From Mycobacterium triplex (GTDB lineage Bacteria > Actinomycetota > Actinomycetes > Mycobacteriales > Mycobacteriaceae): a stretch of 64,000 nt of DNA. Positions 15,834 through 25,187 of this stretch are shown piece after piece. The notes beneath the pieces are model-generated. The model made no database searches and had not been told where the DNA came from. It saw only the letters and a list, made by a program, of their open reading frames with translations. The stretch spans positions 1,689,191-1,753,190 of the forward strand of contig NZ_HG964446.1 of assembly GCF_000689255.1 (NCBI RefSeq), read 5' to 3'. Both the position numbers and the translations under genes were made by a program. Within the stretch, counting starts at the first letter, position 1; the number at the start of each line of letters is the position of its first letter.

Positions 15834-17249
15834 GTGGTGACCCGCATCGTGATCCTCGGTGGAGGCCCGGCCGGTTACGAAGCCGCGCTGGTGGCCGCCA
15901 CCTCACACCCAGATACCACCGACGTCACCGTCATCGACTCGGAAGGCATCGGCGGGGCGGCCGTGCTGGACGACTGCGTGCCGTCCAAGACGTTCATCGC
16001 CTCGACCTGGCTGCGCACCGAGCTGCGCCGGGCGCCCCGGCTGGGCTTCGACATCGACATCGACGACGCCAAGATCTCGCTGCCGCAGGTCCACCAGCGG
16101 GTCCGGGCGCTGGCCGCCGAGCAGTCGGCCGACATCACCGCCGACCTGCTCAGCAAGGGCGTGCGGGTGGTCGGCGGCCGCGGCGAGCTGATCGACCCCG
16201 AACCCGGGCTGGCCCGGCACCGCATCAAGGCGACCCATTCCGACGGCTCGACCAGCGAGTACGAGGCCGACGTCGTGCTGATCGCCACCGGCGCGAGCCC
16301 GCGCGTGCTGCCGTCGGCCCAACCCGACGGCGAGCGCATCCTGACCTGGCGCCAGCTCTACGACCTGGAGGCGCTGCCCGAGCACCTGATCGTGGTGGGC
16401 TCCGGGGTCACCGGCGCCGAGTTCGTGCACGCCTACACCGAACTCGGCGTCCCGGTCACCGTGGCGGCCAGCCGGGACCGGGTGCTGCCCTACGAGGACG
16501 CCGACGCCGCGCTGGTGCTGGAGGAGGCGTTCGCCGAACGCGGTGTCGAGCTGATCAAGAACGCCCGAGCGGAATCCGTCGTTCGCACCGAGACCGGGGT
16601 GCTCGTCACCATGACCGACGGCCGCACCGTCGAGGGCAGCCACGCCCTGATGACGATCGGGTCGGTGCCCAACACCAGCGGCCTCGGCCTGGAACGCGTC
16701 GGCATCGAGCTGGGCCGGGGCGATTACCTGAAGGTGGACCGCGTGTCGCGGACGTCCGTGCCCGGCATCTATGCCGCCGGTGACTGCACCGGCCTGCTGC
16801 TGCTGGCCTCGGTCGCGGCGATGCAGGGCCGCATCGCGATGTATCACGCGCTGGGCGAGGGCGTCAGCCCGATCCGGTTGCGCACCGTCGCCTCGACGGT
16901 GTTCACCCGGCCCGAGATCGCCGCGGTCGGCGTGCCGCAATCGGTGATCGACGACGGCTCGGTGCCGGCCCGCACGATCATGCTGCCACTGCGCACCAAT
17001 GCCCGAGCCAAGATGTCCGGCCTGCAGCAGGGCTTCGTCAAACTGTTCTGCCGGCAGGCCACCGGCGTGGTCATCGGCGGCGTGGTGGTGGCGCCGATCG
17101 CCTCCGAGCTGATCCTGCCGATCGCGGTGGCCGTGCAGAACCGCATCACCGTCACCGAGCTGGCGCAGACGCTGGCCGTCTACCCGTCGCTGTCCGGGTC
17201 GATCACCGAGGCCGCGCGCCGGCTGATGGCACACGACGATCTGGACTAG
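15834..17249 (+). CDS. lpdA: NAD(P)H quinone reductase LpdA
   Basis: A 471-residue flavoprotein of the disulfide-reductase superfamily (Rv3303c-like). It shows the FAD dinucleotide motif GGGPAGYEAAL, the NAD(P) motif VGSGVTGAEF and the second FAD motif GIYAAGDCTG. The redox pair is incomplete: GGAAVLDDCVPSKTF has only one cysteine. No His-Glu pair is evident at the C-terminus. It is therefore not a lipoamide dehydrogenase; the M. tuberculosis protein reduces quinones. Two adjacent GTG codons (15834, 15837) could start translation. It is followed by glpD2, probably in the same transcript. Confidence 0.92.
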   Translation: MVTRIVILGGGPAGYEAALVAATSHPDTTDVTVIDSEGIGGAAVLDDCVPSKTFIASTWLRTELRRAPRLGFDIDIDDAKISLPQVHQRVRALAAEQSADITADLLSKGVRVVGGRGELIDPEPGLARHRIKATHSDGSTSEYEADVVLIATGASPRVLPSAQPDGERILTWRQLYDLEALPEHLIVVGSGVTGAEFVHAYTELGVPVTVAASRDRVLPYEDADAALVLEEAFAERGVELIKNARAESVVRTETGVLVTMTDGRTVEGSHALMTIGSVPNTSGLGLERVGIELGRGDYLKVDRVSRTSVPGIYAAGDCTGLLLLASVAAMQGRIAMYHALGEGVSPIRLRTVASTVFTRPEIAAVGVPQSVIDDGSVPARTIMLPLRTNARAKMSGLQQGFVKLFCRQATGVVIGGVVVAPIASELILPIAVAVQNRITVTELAQTLAVYPSLSGSITEAARRLMAHDDLD

Positions 17250-17276
17250 CGTTTTCCAGGTGAGGAGTCCGTTCCC

Positions 17277-19001
17277 GTGAGTGACCTGTTGTCCATGCTG
17301 GGGCCGCCGCAACGAGCGGAAGCCTGGCAGCGACTCGGCACCGAGCAGTTCGACGTCGTCGTGATCGGCGGCGGGGTGGTGGGCTCCGGCTGCGCGCTGG
17401 ATGCCGCCACCCGCGGGCTCAAGGTCGCGCTGGTCGAGGCCCGCGACCTGGCCTCGGGGACCTCGAGCCGGTCGTCGAAGATGTTCCACGGCGGGCTGCG
17501 CTACCTCGAGCAGCTGGAGTTCGGTCTGGTGCGCGAGGCCCTCTACGAGCGCGAGCTGTCGCTGACCACGCTGGCGCCGCATCTGGTCAAGCCGCTGCCG
17601 TTCTTGTTCCCGTTGACCCATCGGTGGTGGGAGCGGCCCTACATCGCGGCGGGCATCTTCCTCTACGACAGCCTGGGCGGCGCGAAATCCGTTCCCGCGC
17701 AAAAGCATTTGACACGCGCCGGGGCGCTGCGGCTGAGTCCCGGGTTGAAACGGTCGTCCTTGATCGGCGGGATCCGCTACTACGACACCGTCGTCGACGA
17801 CGCCCGGCACACGATGACCGTCGCGCGCACCGCCGCGCATTACGGCGCCGTCGTGCGCTGCTCGACCCAGGCGGTGGCGTTGCTGCGCGAGGGTGATCGG
17901 GTGATCGGGGTGCGAGTGCGCGACTCCGAAGACGGCTCGGTGACCGAGGTGCGCGGGCACGTCGTGGTCAACGCGACCGGGGTGTGGACCGACGAGATCC
18001 AGGCGCTGTCCAAGCAGCGCGGGCGATTTCAGGTCCGCGCCTCCAAGGGCGTGCACGTGGTGGTGCCGCGGGACCGGATCGTCAGCGATGCCGCGATCAT
18101 CCTGCGCACCGAGAAGTCGGTGATGTTCATCATCCCGTGGGGCAGCCACTGGATCATCGGAACCACCGACACCGACTGGAATCTCGACCTGGCGCACCCG
18201 GCGGCCACCAAGGCCGACATCGACTACATCCTGTCCACCGTGAACACCGTGCTGGCCACCCCGCTGTCGCACGCCGACATCGACGGCGTGTACGCGGGGC
18301 TGCGGCCGCTGCTGGCCGGGGAGAGCGAGGAGACTTCCAAGCTGTCGCGGGAGCACGCCGTCGCGGTGCCCGCGCCCGGCCTGGTCGCGATCGCCGGCGG
18401 CAAGTACACCACCTACCGGGTGATGGCCGCCGACGCGATCGATGCTGCGTCGCAATTCATTCCGGCCCGGGTGGCGCCGTCGATCACCGAGAAGGTGAGC
18501 CTGCTGGGCGCCGACGGGTATTTCGCCCTGATCAATCAGGTCGAGCACGTCGGGGAGCTGGTGGGCCTGCACCCGTACCGGGTGCGCCATCTGCTGGACC
18601 GGTACGGCTCGCTGATGGACGACGTGCTGGCGCTGGCCGCCGACCGTCCCGAACTGCTGAGCCCGATCACCGACGCGCCGGGCTACCTGTTGGTGGAGGC
18701 GCTGTATGCCGTCGTCGCCGAGGGTGCCCTGCATCTCGAGGACATCCTGGCCCGGCGGATGCGGGTCTCGATCGAATACCCGCACCGCGGCGTCGACTGC
18801 GCGCGTGAGGTCGCCGAGCTGGTCGCCCCCGCGCTGGGGTGGAGCGGCTCCGACGTCAATCGCGAGGTCGCCAACTACACCGCGCGGGTGGAGGCCGAGA
18901 TCCTGTCGCAGGCGCAGCCCGACGACGTGTCGGCCGACGAGCTGCGGGCCAGCGCGCCCGAAGCGCGCGCCGAGATCCTCGAGCCGGTGCCCCTCAATTG
19001 A
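17277..19001 (+). CDS. glpD2: glycerol-3-phosphate dehydrogenase GlpD2
   Basis: A 574-residue FAD-dependent aerobic glycerol-3-phosphate dehydrogenase (Rv3302c-like). It oxidises glycerol 3-phosphate to dihydroxyacetone phosphate and passes electrons to quinone. Motifs are VVIGGGVVGSGCALDAATRG, the LASGTSSRSSKMFHGGLRYLEQLEFGLVREAL region split by the FAD site, IIGTTDTDW, and AGGKYTTYRVMA. The start is GTG at 17277 after a GGTGAGGAG ribosome-binding site. LpdA upstream may share the quinone pool. In M. tuberculosis phoY1 follows; here a pseudouridine synthase gene starts seven bases after the stop. Confidence 0.93.
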   Translation: MSDLLSMLGPPQRAEAWQRLGTEQFDVVVIGGGVVGSGCALDAATRGLKVALVEARDLASGTSSRSSKMFHGGLRYLEQLEFGLVREALYERELSLTTLAPHLVKPLPFLFPLTHRWWERPYIAAGIFLYDSLGGAKSVPAQKHLTRAGALRLSPGLKRSSLIGGIRYYDTVVDDARHTMTVARTAAHYGAVVRCSTQAVALLREGDRVIGVRVRDSEDGSVTEVRGHVVVNATGVWTDEIQALSKQRGRFQVRASKGVHVVVPRDRIVSDAAIILRTEKSVMFIIPWGSHWIIGTTDTDWNLDLAHPAATKADIDYILSTVNTVLATPLSHADIDGVYAGLRPLLAGESEETSKLSREHAVAVPAPGLVAIAGGKYTTYRVMAADAIDAASQFIPARVAPSITEKVSLLGADGYFALINQVEHVGELVGLHPYRVRHLLDRYGSLMDDVLALAADRPELLSPITDAPGYLLVEALYAVVAEGALHLEDILARRMRVSIEYPHRGVDCAREVAELVAPALGWSGSDVNREVANYTARVEAEILSQAQPDDVSADELRASAPEARAEILEPVPLN

Positions 19002-19008
19002 GTTTCTG

Positions 19009-19878
19009 GTGAGACCGGCGCCGCTACCGGTGCGCGACGGATTGGGGCCCGCGCGGGTACGGCTGCACGGCGGGCCGGTGCTGGCCGAGCTGACCGCGCG
19101 GTTCGGCGAGCAGGCCCGGGCCAAGGTGCTGGCCGGTGAGGTCGTCGACGCCGACGGGGTGGTGATCGATGCGGCCACCGTGCTGCCCACCGGCGCCAGC
19201 GTCTACCTCTACCGCGACCTGCCCGACGAGGTTCCGGTGCCGTTCGACATCCCCGTGCTGTATCGCGACGACGACATCGTGGTCGTCGACAAGCCGCATT
19301 TTCTGGCCACCATGCCCCGGGGCAGTCACGTCGCGCAGACCGCGCTGGTGCGGCTGCGCAACGAGCTCGATCTGCCCGAGCTCAGTCCCGCCCACCGGCT
19401 TGACCGGCTGACCGCCGGGGTGCTGCTGTTCACCGCGCGCCGCGAGGTGCGCGGTGCCTACCAGATGCTGTTCGCCCGGGGTTTGGTACACAAGACGTAT
19501 GTGGCCGCCGCGGCCCTGAATCCGGCGCTGGAGTTGCCTCGTGTGGTTCGCAGTCGAATCATCAAGCGCCGCGGCCACTTACAGGCCGTGGTCGAGCCCG
19601 GAGAGCCCAACGCCGAAACGCTGGTGGAACTGGTCTCGCCGGATGGCCTCTACCGGCTGACCCCGCGCACCGGGCGCACTCATCAATTGCGGGTGCACAT
19701 GGCGTCGCTGGGGTTGCCGATCATCGGAGATCCGTTGTACCCCAACGTGATCGAGATGCCCGCCGACGATTTCAGCACTCCGCTGCGGTTGCTTGCCCAG
19801 CGCATCGAATTCGACGATCCGATCGCCGGGTCGCGCCGCACGTTCGTCAGCCGCCGAGAAGAAGGAGTCTGGTCATGA
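19009..19878 (+). CDS. RNA pseudouridine synthase (Rv3300c-like)
   Basis: A 289-residue RluA/RsuA-type pseudouridine synthase. The catalytic Asp lies in HRLDRLTAGVLLF, and the conserved TGRTHQLRVHMASLGLPIIGDPLY segment follows. There is a short N-terminal region rather than a full S4 domain. I chose GTG at 19009 because it is the first start after the glpD2 stop and matches the family N-terminus (VRPAPLPVRDGLG). The 3' end overlaps atsB by four bases (ATGA). Its rRNA or tRNA target site is unknown. Confidence 0.87.
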   Translation: MRPAPLPVRDGLGPARVRLHGGPVLAELTARFGEQARAKVLAGEVVDADGVVIDAATVLPTGASVYLYRDLPDEVPVPFDIPVLYRDDDIVVVDKPHFLATMPRGSHVAQTALVRLRNELDLPELSPAHRLDRLTAGVLLFTARREVRGAYQMLFARGLVHKTYVAAAALNPALELPRVVRSRIIKRRGHLQAVVEPGEPNAETLVELVSPDGLYRLTPRTGRTHQLRVHMASLGLPIIGDPLYPNVIEMPADDFSTPLRLLAQRIEFDDPIAGSRRTFVSRREEGVWS

Positions 19879-22715
19879 GCCAACAGCCCCCGCTGGTCAT
19901 CGTCGCCGGCTATCAGGGCCTCGATGCCGCCCGTCGCGACTTTCAAACGCTGACTGATCGCGCCGCGGACCAGAACCTCGCGGTGCGCGACGCGGTGCTG
20001 GTCGGCAAGGACGCCGAGGGCAATCGCGTGTTCGTCGACGGCGGCGATCGTCTCGCCCGTCGCGGCGCCAGGTGGGGTGCCGGTGCCGTGGTGAGCTTTT
20101 TGAACCAGAAGATCAAGGCCGGGCTGTCCGACAAGATCGGCGAGCAGATGGCCGCCGACGGCGCCGTGATCATCGTCGTGGCCCCGGCCGAGTCACGGCT
20201 GGCGGTCGAGCAGGTGCTGGCCGGATCGCCGATGAAATCGGTTGCGGAGCTGGGCCGCTCGACACCGCGTGGCTTCGGCGCGGCGCTGGCAGAGGCGATG
20301 GTCAAGTTCAACCCGGACCGCACCCGGCTGCCGATACCCCAGCGCAGCTTCGGCGGCACCATCGGCCGCACCGTGGCGGAGTCGGTCGGCGACTGGACGA
20401 TCGTGCCCGGCGCCGCCGCGCCCGACGGCGCACCGAACGTGCTGATCGTGCTGATCGACGACGCCGGCTTCGGTGGCCCGGACACCTTCGGCGGCGCCAT
20501 CCGTACCCCGACGCTGTCTCGGTTGGCGCGAAGCGGGTTGGCCTACAACCGTTTTCACGTCACCGCCGTGTGCTCGCCGACCCGCGCGGCGTTGCTGACC
20601 GGCCGCAACCATCACCGGGTCGGCTTCGGATCGGTCTGCGAGTTTCCGGGCCCCTACCCGGGCTACTCGACGGCCAAGCCGCGCAGTTGTGCCGCGCTGC
20701 CGCGCATTCTGCGCGACAACGGTTATGTCACAGGCGCTTTCGGAAAGTGGCATCTGACACCGGACAACGTGCAGGGAGCGGCGGGGCCGTTCGACAACTG
20801 GCCACTCGGTTGGGGCTTCGACCACTTCTGGGGATTCCCGTCGGGCGCCGCCGGCCAGTACGACCCGATCATCAGCCAGGACAACTCCGTGCTGGGCATA
20901 CCCGATAGTCCAAAGGGAGAAGACGGCCGCCCGTATTACTTCCCCGACGACCTGACCGACAAAGCGGTGCAGTGGCTGCACACCGTGCGTGCCGCCAACG
21001 CCACCAAGCCGTGGATGATGTACTACTCGACCGGCGCCACCCACGCGCCGCACCACGTGTTCGCCGAGTGGGCCGACAAGTACCGCGGCCAGTTCGACGA
21101 GGGCTGGGACGTGTACCGGCAGAAGACATTCGAACGTCAAAAGGAGCTCGGGATCATTCCCGCCGACGCCGAACTCACCGAGCGGCCCGATCTGTTCCCG
21201 GCGTGGGACAGCCTGTCGGAGACCCAGCGCAAACTCTATGCCCGGCAGATGGAGGTGTTCGCGGGGTTCTCGGAAAACGCCGACTGGAACGTCGGCCGTC
21301 TGCTGGACGCGATCGACGAGCTCGGCGAGTCCGACAACACGCTGGTCTTCTACATCTGGGGCGACAACGGCGCCAGCATGGAAGGCACCAACACCGGCTC
21401 GTTCAACGAGATGACGTTCATCAACGGCCTGGACCTGTCCGCCGAGCAGCAGTTGCAGCTCATCGAGCAATACGGCGGGATCGAAGCGCTCGGCGACGAG
21501 GACACCGCACCGCATTTCGCGAGCGCCTGGGCGCACGCCAACAACACCCCCTTCCAGTGGGGCAAGCAGATGGGCAGTCACCTCGGCGGCACCCGCGATC
21601 CGATGGTGGTGGCCTGGCCCAGCCGGATCCGGCCCGACGGAGAAGTCCGCGACCAGTTCACGCACTGCATCGACATTGCGCCAACGGTGTTGGAGGCCAT
21701 CGGTTTACCGGAGCCCAGCAGCGTCGACGGCGTCGAGCAGGAGCCGATGGACGGCACCAGTTTCATCCACACCTTCGACGACCCGGCCGCCGAAGAGCGG
21801 CACACCGTGCAGTACTTCGAGAACTTCGGCAGCCGCGCGATCTACCACGACGGCTGGTGGGCCTGCGCCCGGCTGGACAAGGCGCCGTGGGACTTGTCGC
21901 CGCAGACGATGCAGCGGTTCGCACCCGGCAACTACAACCCCGACGACGACGTCTGGGAGCTGTACTATCTGCCCGACGACTTCTCCCAGGCCAACAATCT
22001 GGCTGCCGAACATCCCGACAAGCTCGCCGAGCTGACCCAACTGTGGTGGCAGGAAGCCGAAAAGAACCGGGTACTACCGCTTCTCGGCGGGCTCGCGGTG
22101 ATGTTCGGCGACCTGCCGCAGCTGCCGACCACCACGCGATTCCGTTTCTCCGGCGGCGTGCAGAACATCCAGCGCGGCATGGTGCCGCGCATCTTCGGCC
22201 GTTCCTACGCGATCGAAGCGCGGCTGCACATCCCCGACGCCGGCGCGCAGGGGGTGCTGGTCGCCAACGCCGACTTCATGGGCGGGTTCGCGTTGTGGGT
22301 CGACGAGGAACGCAAACTGCGCCACACGTATTCGTTCCTCGGCGTGCAGACCTATCGGCAGGTGTCGACGGAGGCCCTGCCCGTCGGCGACCTCACCGTG
22401 CGGATGCTGTTCGAATCCGCGCGGCCCGTCGTCGGTTCCGGTGGGCGCGTGACGTTATGGGTCGACGATCGAATGATCGGCGAGGGCGAGCTGCCCCAAA
22501 CGGTGAGTTTGGCCTTCACGTCGTATGCCGGGATGGACATCGGGCGCGACAACGGGTTGGTCGTCGACCGGGATTACCAGGACCGCGCGCCGTACGCGTT
22601 CACCGGAACCGTCAAGGAGGTCGTCTTCGACCTGATGCCGGTTCCGGTGAACGCCGAGCAGGCGCTGCATCAACACGCGTCCGTCCAAGCGGTGGGACAG
22701 GGCGCGGCCGGCTAG
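19875..22715 (+). CDS. atsB: arylsulfatase AtsB with N-terminal DUF1269-like domain
   Basis: A 946-residue sulfatase (Rv3299c-like). Residues 1 to about 150 form a separate domain resembling DUF1269 membrane-associated proteins (VLVGKDAEGNRVF, GAGAVVSFL, DGAVIIVVAPAES). The sulfatase domain starts near 185 (NVLIVLIDDAGFG). It carries the formylglycine motif CSPTRAALLTGRNHH, which must be modified for activity, plus GKWHL and the metal-site DNGAS. A C-terminal beta-rich region of about 170 residues follows. No signal peptide is seen, so it is probably cytoplasmic or membrane-attached. AAGGAG precedes the start, and the gene is coupled to the upstream synthase. Confidence 0.92.
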   Translation: MSQQPPLVIVAGYQGLDAARRDFQTLTDRAADQNLAVRDAVLVGKDAEGNRVFVDGGDRLARRGARWGAGAVVSFLNQKIKAGLSDKIGEQMAADGAVIIVVAPAESRLAVEQVLAGSPMKSVAELGRSTPRGFGAALAEAMVKFNPDRTRLPIPQRSFGGTIGRTVAESVGDWTIVPGAAAPDGAPNVLIVLIDDAGFGGPDTFGGAIRTPTLSRLARSGLAYNRFHVTAVCSPTRAALLTGRNHHRVGFGSVCEFPGPYPGYSTAKPRSCAALPRILRDNGYVTGAFGKWHLTPDNVQGAAGPFDNWPLGWGFDHFWGFPSGAAGQYDPIISQDNSVLGIPDSPKGEDGRPYYFPDDLTDKAVQWLHTVRAANATKPWMMYYSTGATHAPHHVFAEWADKYRGQFDEGWDVYRQKTFERQKELGIIPADAELTERPDLFPAWDSLSETQRKLYARQMEVFAGFSENADWNVGRLLDAIDELGESDNTLVFYIWGDNGASMEGTNTGSFNEMTFINGLDLSAEQQLQLIEQYGGIEALGDEDTAPHFASAWAHANNTPFQWGKQMGSHLGGTRDPMVVAWPSRIRPDGEVRDQFTHCIDIAPTVLEAIGLPEPSSVDGVEQEPMDGTSFIHTFDDPAAEERHTVQYFENFGSRAIYHDGWWACARLDKAPWDLSPQTMQRFAPGNYNPDDDVWELYYLPDDFSQANNLAAEHPDKLAELTQLWWQEAEKNRVLPLLGGLAVMFGDLPQLPTTTRFRFSGGVQNIQRGMVPRIFGRSYAIEARLHIPDAGAQGVLVANADFMGGFALWVDEERKLRHTYSFLGVQTYRQVSTEALPVGDLTVRMLFESARPVVGSGGRVTLWVDDRMIGEGELPQTVSLAFTSYAGMDIGRDNGLVVDRDYQDRAPYAFTGTVKEVVFDLMPVPVNAEQALHQHASVQAVGQGAAG

Positions 22716-22728
22716 CCTCGTCTAGCCG
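22709..22728. terminator. short hairpin between convergent stops
   Basis: CGGCTAG (22709-22715) and CTAGCCG (22722-22728) form a perfect 7-bp stem with a 6-base loop. The two stop codons lie in the two arms, so the hairpin serves both atsB and the small secreted gene. Confidence 0.45.
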
Positions 22729-22928
22729 TTGTCACCGGGCAGCACGCGGGTCAGGGCGTCCCGAATGCCCTGATCGATGCGATCGGCGGCCAGCGGGCTG
22801 GCGAACGGGGGCGTTGCCCCGCAGGTACAGGAGAATTGGTTGAACACCACGTCCGCGCCGGCCGGTGCGGCGAGTCCAATCGTGGCACCCAGAACGATCG
22901 CGCTACCGATTATTATCTTCGTGATCAT
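22722..22928 (-). CDS. small secreted peptide, function unknown
   Basis: A 68-residue protein with a clear signal peptide (MITKIIIGSAIVLGATIGLAAPAGA, cleavage near residue 25) and a mature peptide of about 43 residues with two close cysteines (FSCTCG). GGAGG lies seven bases before the ATG. No known domain is visible. It lies beside another small exported protein (23028-23414), forming a small secretome patch between atsB and lpqC. Confidence 0.65.
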   Translation of the reverse strand: MITKIIIGSAIVLGATIGLAAPAGADVVFNQFSCTCGATPPFASPLAADRIDQGIRDALTRVLPGDNG

Positions 22929-23027
22929 TTGTAAGCCTCCGTCTGTTCACTTTTTGTTAAAGTGTACGCACAGACGGAGATCCAACGGCGCTGGCTCGCC
23001 GTTTTGTGGTGTGTTGTGGCCGTTTCG

Positions 23028-23414
23028 TTAGGTGGCCGGCGGAGGCGGCGGCTCCGGCGCCGGCTTGTACTGCGGGCAGTAGGCGCGGATGGCCGCGCCG
23101 ACGAAGTACCCGGCGTCGTAGTCCGGCAGGCTACTGCTGTTCATCACGTCGATGACGACCTCGTTGGGCGTCATCCCCTGTGCGAGGTACTCGCAGACCT
23201 TCCGCGCCGCCGCGATGGCAGCCGGGACGGACTCGTGGGTGATGCCGTCGGAAATCAGCAGCTGAATGAATTTGTCATCGTTCGCGTCGGCGTGGGCGGC
23301 AGGGGCCACGCCGACGCCAAGCACGCCGAGCGACACGGCCATCGCAACTACAAGTCGGGCGCCCGACGTGATTTTCACGGGACCGGGCTTGGCAATTTTC
23401 ACGTCCCTCATCAT
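23028..23414 (-). CDS. DUF732-family secreted protein
   Basis: A 128-residue exported protein. The signal peptide covers about residues 1-43 (LVVAMAVSLGVLGVGVAPAAHA). It is followed by a DUF732 domain: DDKFIQLLISDGITH, VCEYLAQGMTPNEVV, AIRAYCPQY, with two cysteines that probably pair. It ends in a proline-rich tail (PEPPPPPAT). DUF732 proteins are abundant small exported mycobacterial proteins of unknown role. The gene is divergent from lpqC across about 97 bases. Confidence 0.82.
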   Translation of the reverse strand: MMRDVKIAKPGPVKITSGARLVVAMAVSLGVLGVGVAPAAHADANDDKFIQLLISDGITHESVPAAIAAARKVCEYLAQGMTPNEVVIDVMNSSSLPDYDAGYFVGAAIRAYCPQYKPAPEPPPPPAT

Positions 23415-23511
23415 CTCTCAAATCGCGATCGTTGCCAACGCGAGCAAGTCCGGCGAAGTGTTGAACACGGCCGTTTTCGGCACGCAGAGACCGGGTGGGT
23501 AATTTGACCCC

Positions 23512-24429
23512 ATGCCGTACGAACGCTGGTTATCGCCGGCGCTGCTGGCGTTCTGTCTGGTCGGCTGTGGCGTCCAGCACGTATCGGCGGCCACGCCTCG
23601 CGATCTGTCCGGGACGTTTCGATCCGGCGGCATGGACCGCACCTACGTGATGCACCTGCCGCCGGGCGATCCCGTCGGCCTGGTGCTCAGCCTGCACGGC
23701 GGCGGCGGCAGCGGAAAAGGCCAGAAGGGTCTGACCGACTTCGACGCCGTCGCCGACACCAACAACCTGCTGGTGGTCTACCCCGACGGTTACGACAAGA
23801 GCTGGGCCGACGGGCGAGGGGCGTCGCCCGCCGATCGCCGCCACATCGACGACGTCGGCTTCCTGGTCGGGCTGGCCGAAAAGCTGCGCAACGACTACAA
23901 CATCGCCCCGGGGCACATCTTTGTCACCGGAATGTCCAACGGCGGCTTCATGTCCAACCGGCTGGCTTGCGATCGGGCTGATGTTTTTTCGGCGATCGCG
24001 CCGGTAGCGGGCACGCTGGGCGTGGGGGTCGCGTGCAATCCCTCGCGGCCGGTTTCGGTGTGGGCGGCGCACGGGACCGCCGATCCGCTGGTGCATTTCA
24101 CCGGTGGCGACGTACGCGGTCGCGGCGGGCTCAGCCACTCCATCTCGGCCAAAAGCATGGTGGACAAGTGGCGTTCGGCCGACGGCTGCCAGGGTGACCC
24201 GGTGGTGCAGGTGCTGCCCAGCGTCGGCGACGGCACCATCGTGCGCCGCATCGATTCGACGGCGTGTGCGGCGGCCACCGAGGTGGTCTTCTATCAGATC
24301 GACAACGGCGGGCACACCTGGCCGGGCGGCAAGCAGTATCTGCCCAAGGCGGTCATCGGACCGACCACCCGCGCGCTGGACGGATCGGAATCGATCGCGC
24401 AGTTCTTCCTGGCGCACGCCCGCGATTAG
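23512..24429 (+). CDS. lpqC: lipoprotein esterase LpqC
   Basis: A 305-residue alpha/beta hydrolase (Rv3298c-like) of the polyhydroxybutyrate-depolymerase / feruloyl-esterase type. A lipobox (CLVGC near residue 20) predicts lipid anchoring. Catalytic features are the oxyanion region [11 protein letters not shown], the nucleophile GMSNGGFMS, an Asp in the GTADPLVHF segment, and His in [10 protein letters not shown]. It would hydrolyse esters at the cell surface. Its last four bases overlap the nei stop on the opposite strand. Confidence 0.9.
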   Translation: MPYERWLSPALLAFCLVGCGVQHVSAATPRDLSGTFRSGGMDRTYVMHLPPGDPVGLVLSLHGGGGSGKGQKGLTDFDAVADTNNLLVVYPDGYDKSWADGRGASPADRRHIDDVGFLVGLAEKLRNDYNIAPGHIFVTGMSNGGFMSNRLACDRADVFSAIAPVAGTLGVGVACNPSRPVSVWAAHGTADPLVHFTGGDVRGRGGLSHSISAKSMVDKWRSADGCQGDPVVQVLPSVGDGTIVRRIDSTACAAATEVVFYQIDNGGHTWPGGKQYLPKAVIGPTTRALDGSESIAQFFLAHARD

Positions 24430-25181
24430 CGCTGACACGACGGGCACCAGTAGGCCACCCGGGCGCCGGTGTCGTCGACGTTGATGCGCGTGCCGCAGCG
24501 ACGGCAACTTTGCCCGGCGCGGCCGTAGACCCACAGCTGCCGGCCCGCCCGGGTATCGCCGGTGGTGCACCGGTTCCAGCGGAAACGATTGGCCCACAAC
24601 ATGTCCCGGGCTCGCGAGACCAAACGGCGCGGGTCGGCGATCGCGCTGACCGGCGCGGTGGGCAGGTGTCCGCTGACGAAGCACAACTCGTTGCAGTAGA
24701 CGTTGCCCACCCCGGCCATCACCCGCTGGTCGAGCAACGCCTCGGCAATCGGGCGCGCTGGGCCGGCGACGAGATTCGCGGCGGCGGCCCCGGGATCCCA
24801 ATCCGGGCCCAGCAGATCCGGCCCCAGGTGCGCGACCGACTCGCCGTCGTGGTCGCGGTCGAGGATCTCGAGCATGCCCAGGTCGATGCCGACAGCCCGA
24901 ATATCGTTGGCTTCCAGAACAATCCGAGCCCGATGGTCTATCCGCACCGGTCGGTGTCCGACTCGCCAGCTGCCGTCCATTTTCAGATGTGAGTGGATGC
25001 TGGCCTGTCCCACCCGGATGAACAGGTGCTTGCCGCGGCTGAGCACTTCGTCGACCACGCTGCCGGTGAGATCGACCGTGGCGAATTTCGGCACCCGAAC
25101 GTCGCAGCGGGTCAGCGTCTGACCGGCCAGGTGCTCGCGCAGCAAGGCCGCGGTGTGCCAGACGGTGTCACCCTCGGGCAT
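24426..25181 (-). CDS. nei: endonuclease VIII-like DNA glycosylase Nei
   Basis: A 251-residue Fpg/Nei-family DNA glycosylase-AP lyase (Rv3297-like) for oxidised pyrimidines. The N-terminal [11 protein letters not shown] supplies Pro2 and Glu3 of the active site. The helix-two-turn-helix contains [12 protein letters not shown] zinc finger, [24 protein letters not shown], ends the protein. It lies six bases downstream of the lhr stop on the same strand, giving a helicase-glycosylase repair pair. Confidence 0.92.
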   Translation of the reverse strand: MPEGDTVWHTAALLREHLAGQTLTRCDVRVPKFATVDLTGSVVDEVLSRGKHLFIRVGQASIHSHLKMDGSWRVGHRPVRIDHRARIVLEANDIRAVGIDLGMLEILDRDHDGESVAHLGPDLLGPDWDPGAAAANLVAGPARPIAEALLDQRVMAGVGNVYCNELCFVSGHLPTAPVSAIADPRRLVSRARDMLWANRFRWNRCTTGDTRAGRQLWVYGRAGQSCRRCGTRINVDDTGARVAYWCPSCQR

Positions 25182-25187
25182 CGGTCG

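Noticed and set aside
15903..19190. 1095-codon open frame on the minus strand
   Set aside because: It runs antisense through lpdA and glpD2, both with clear catalytic motifs. The translation is rich in His, Gln, Gly and Arg, as expected from the complement of GC-rich codons, and has no domain.
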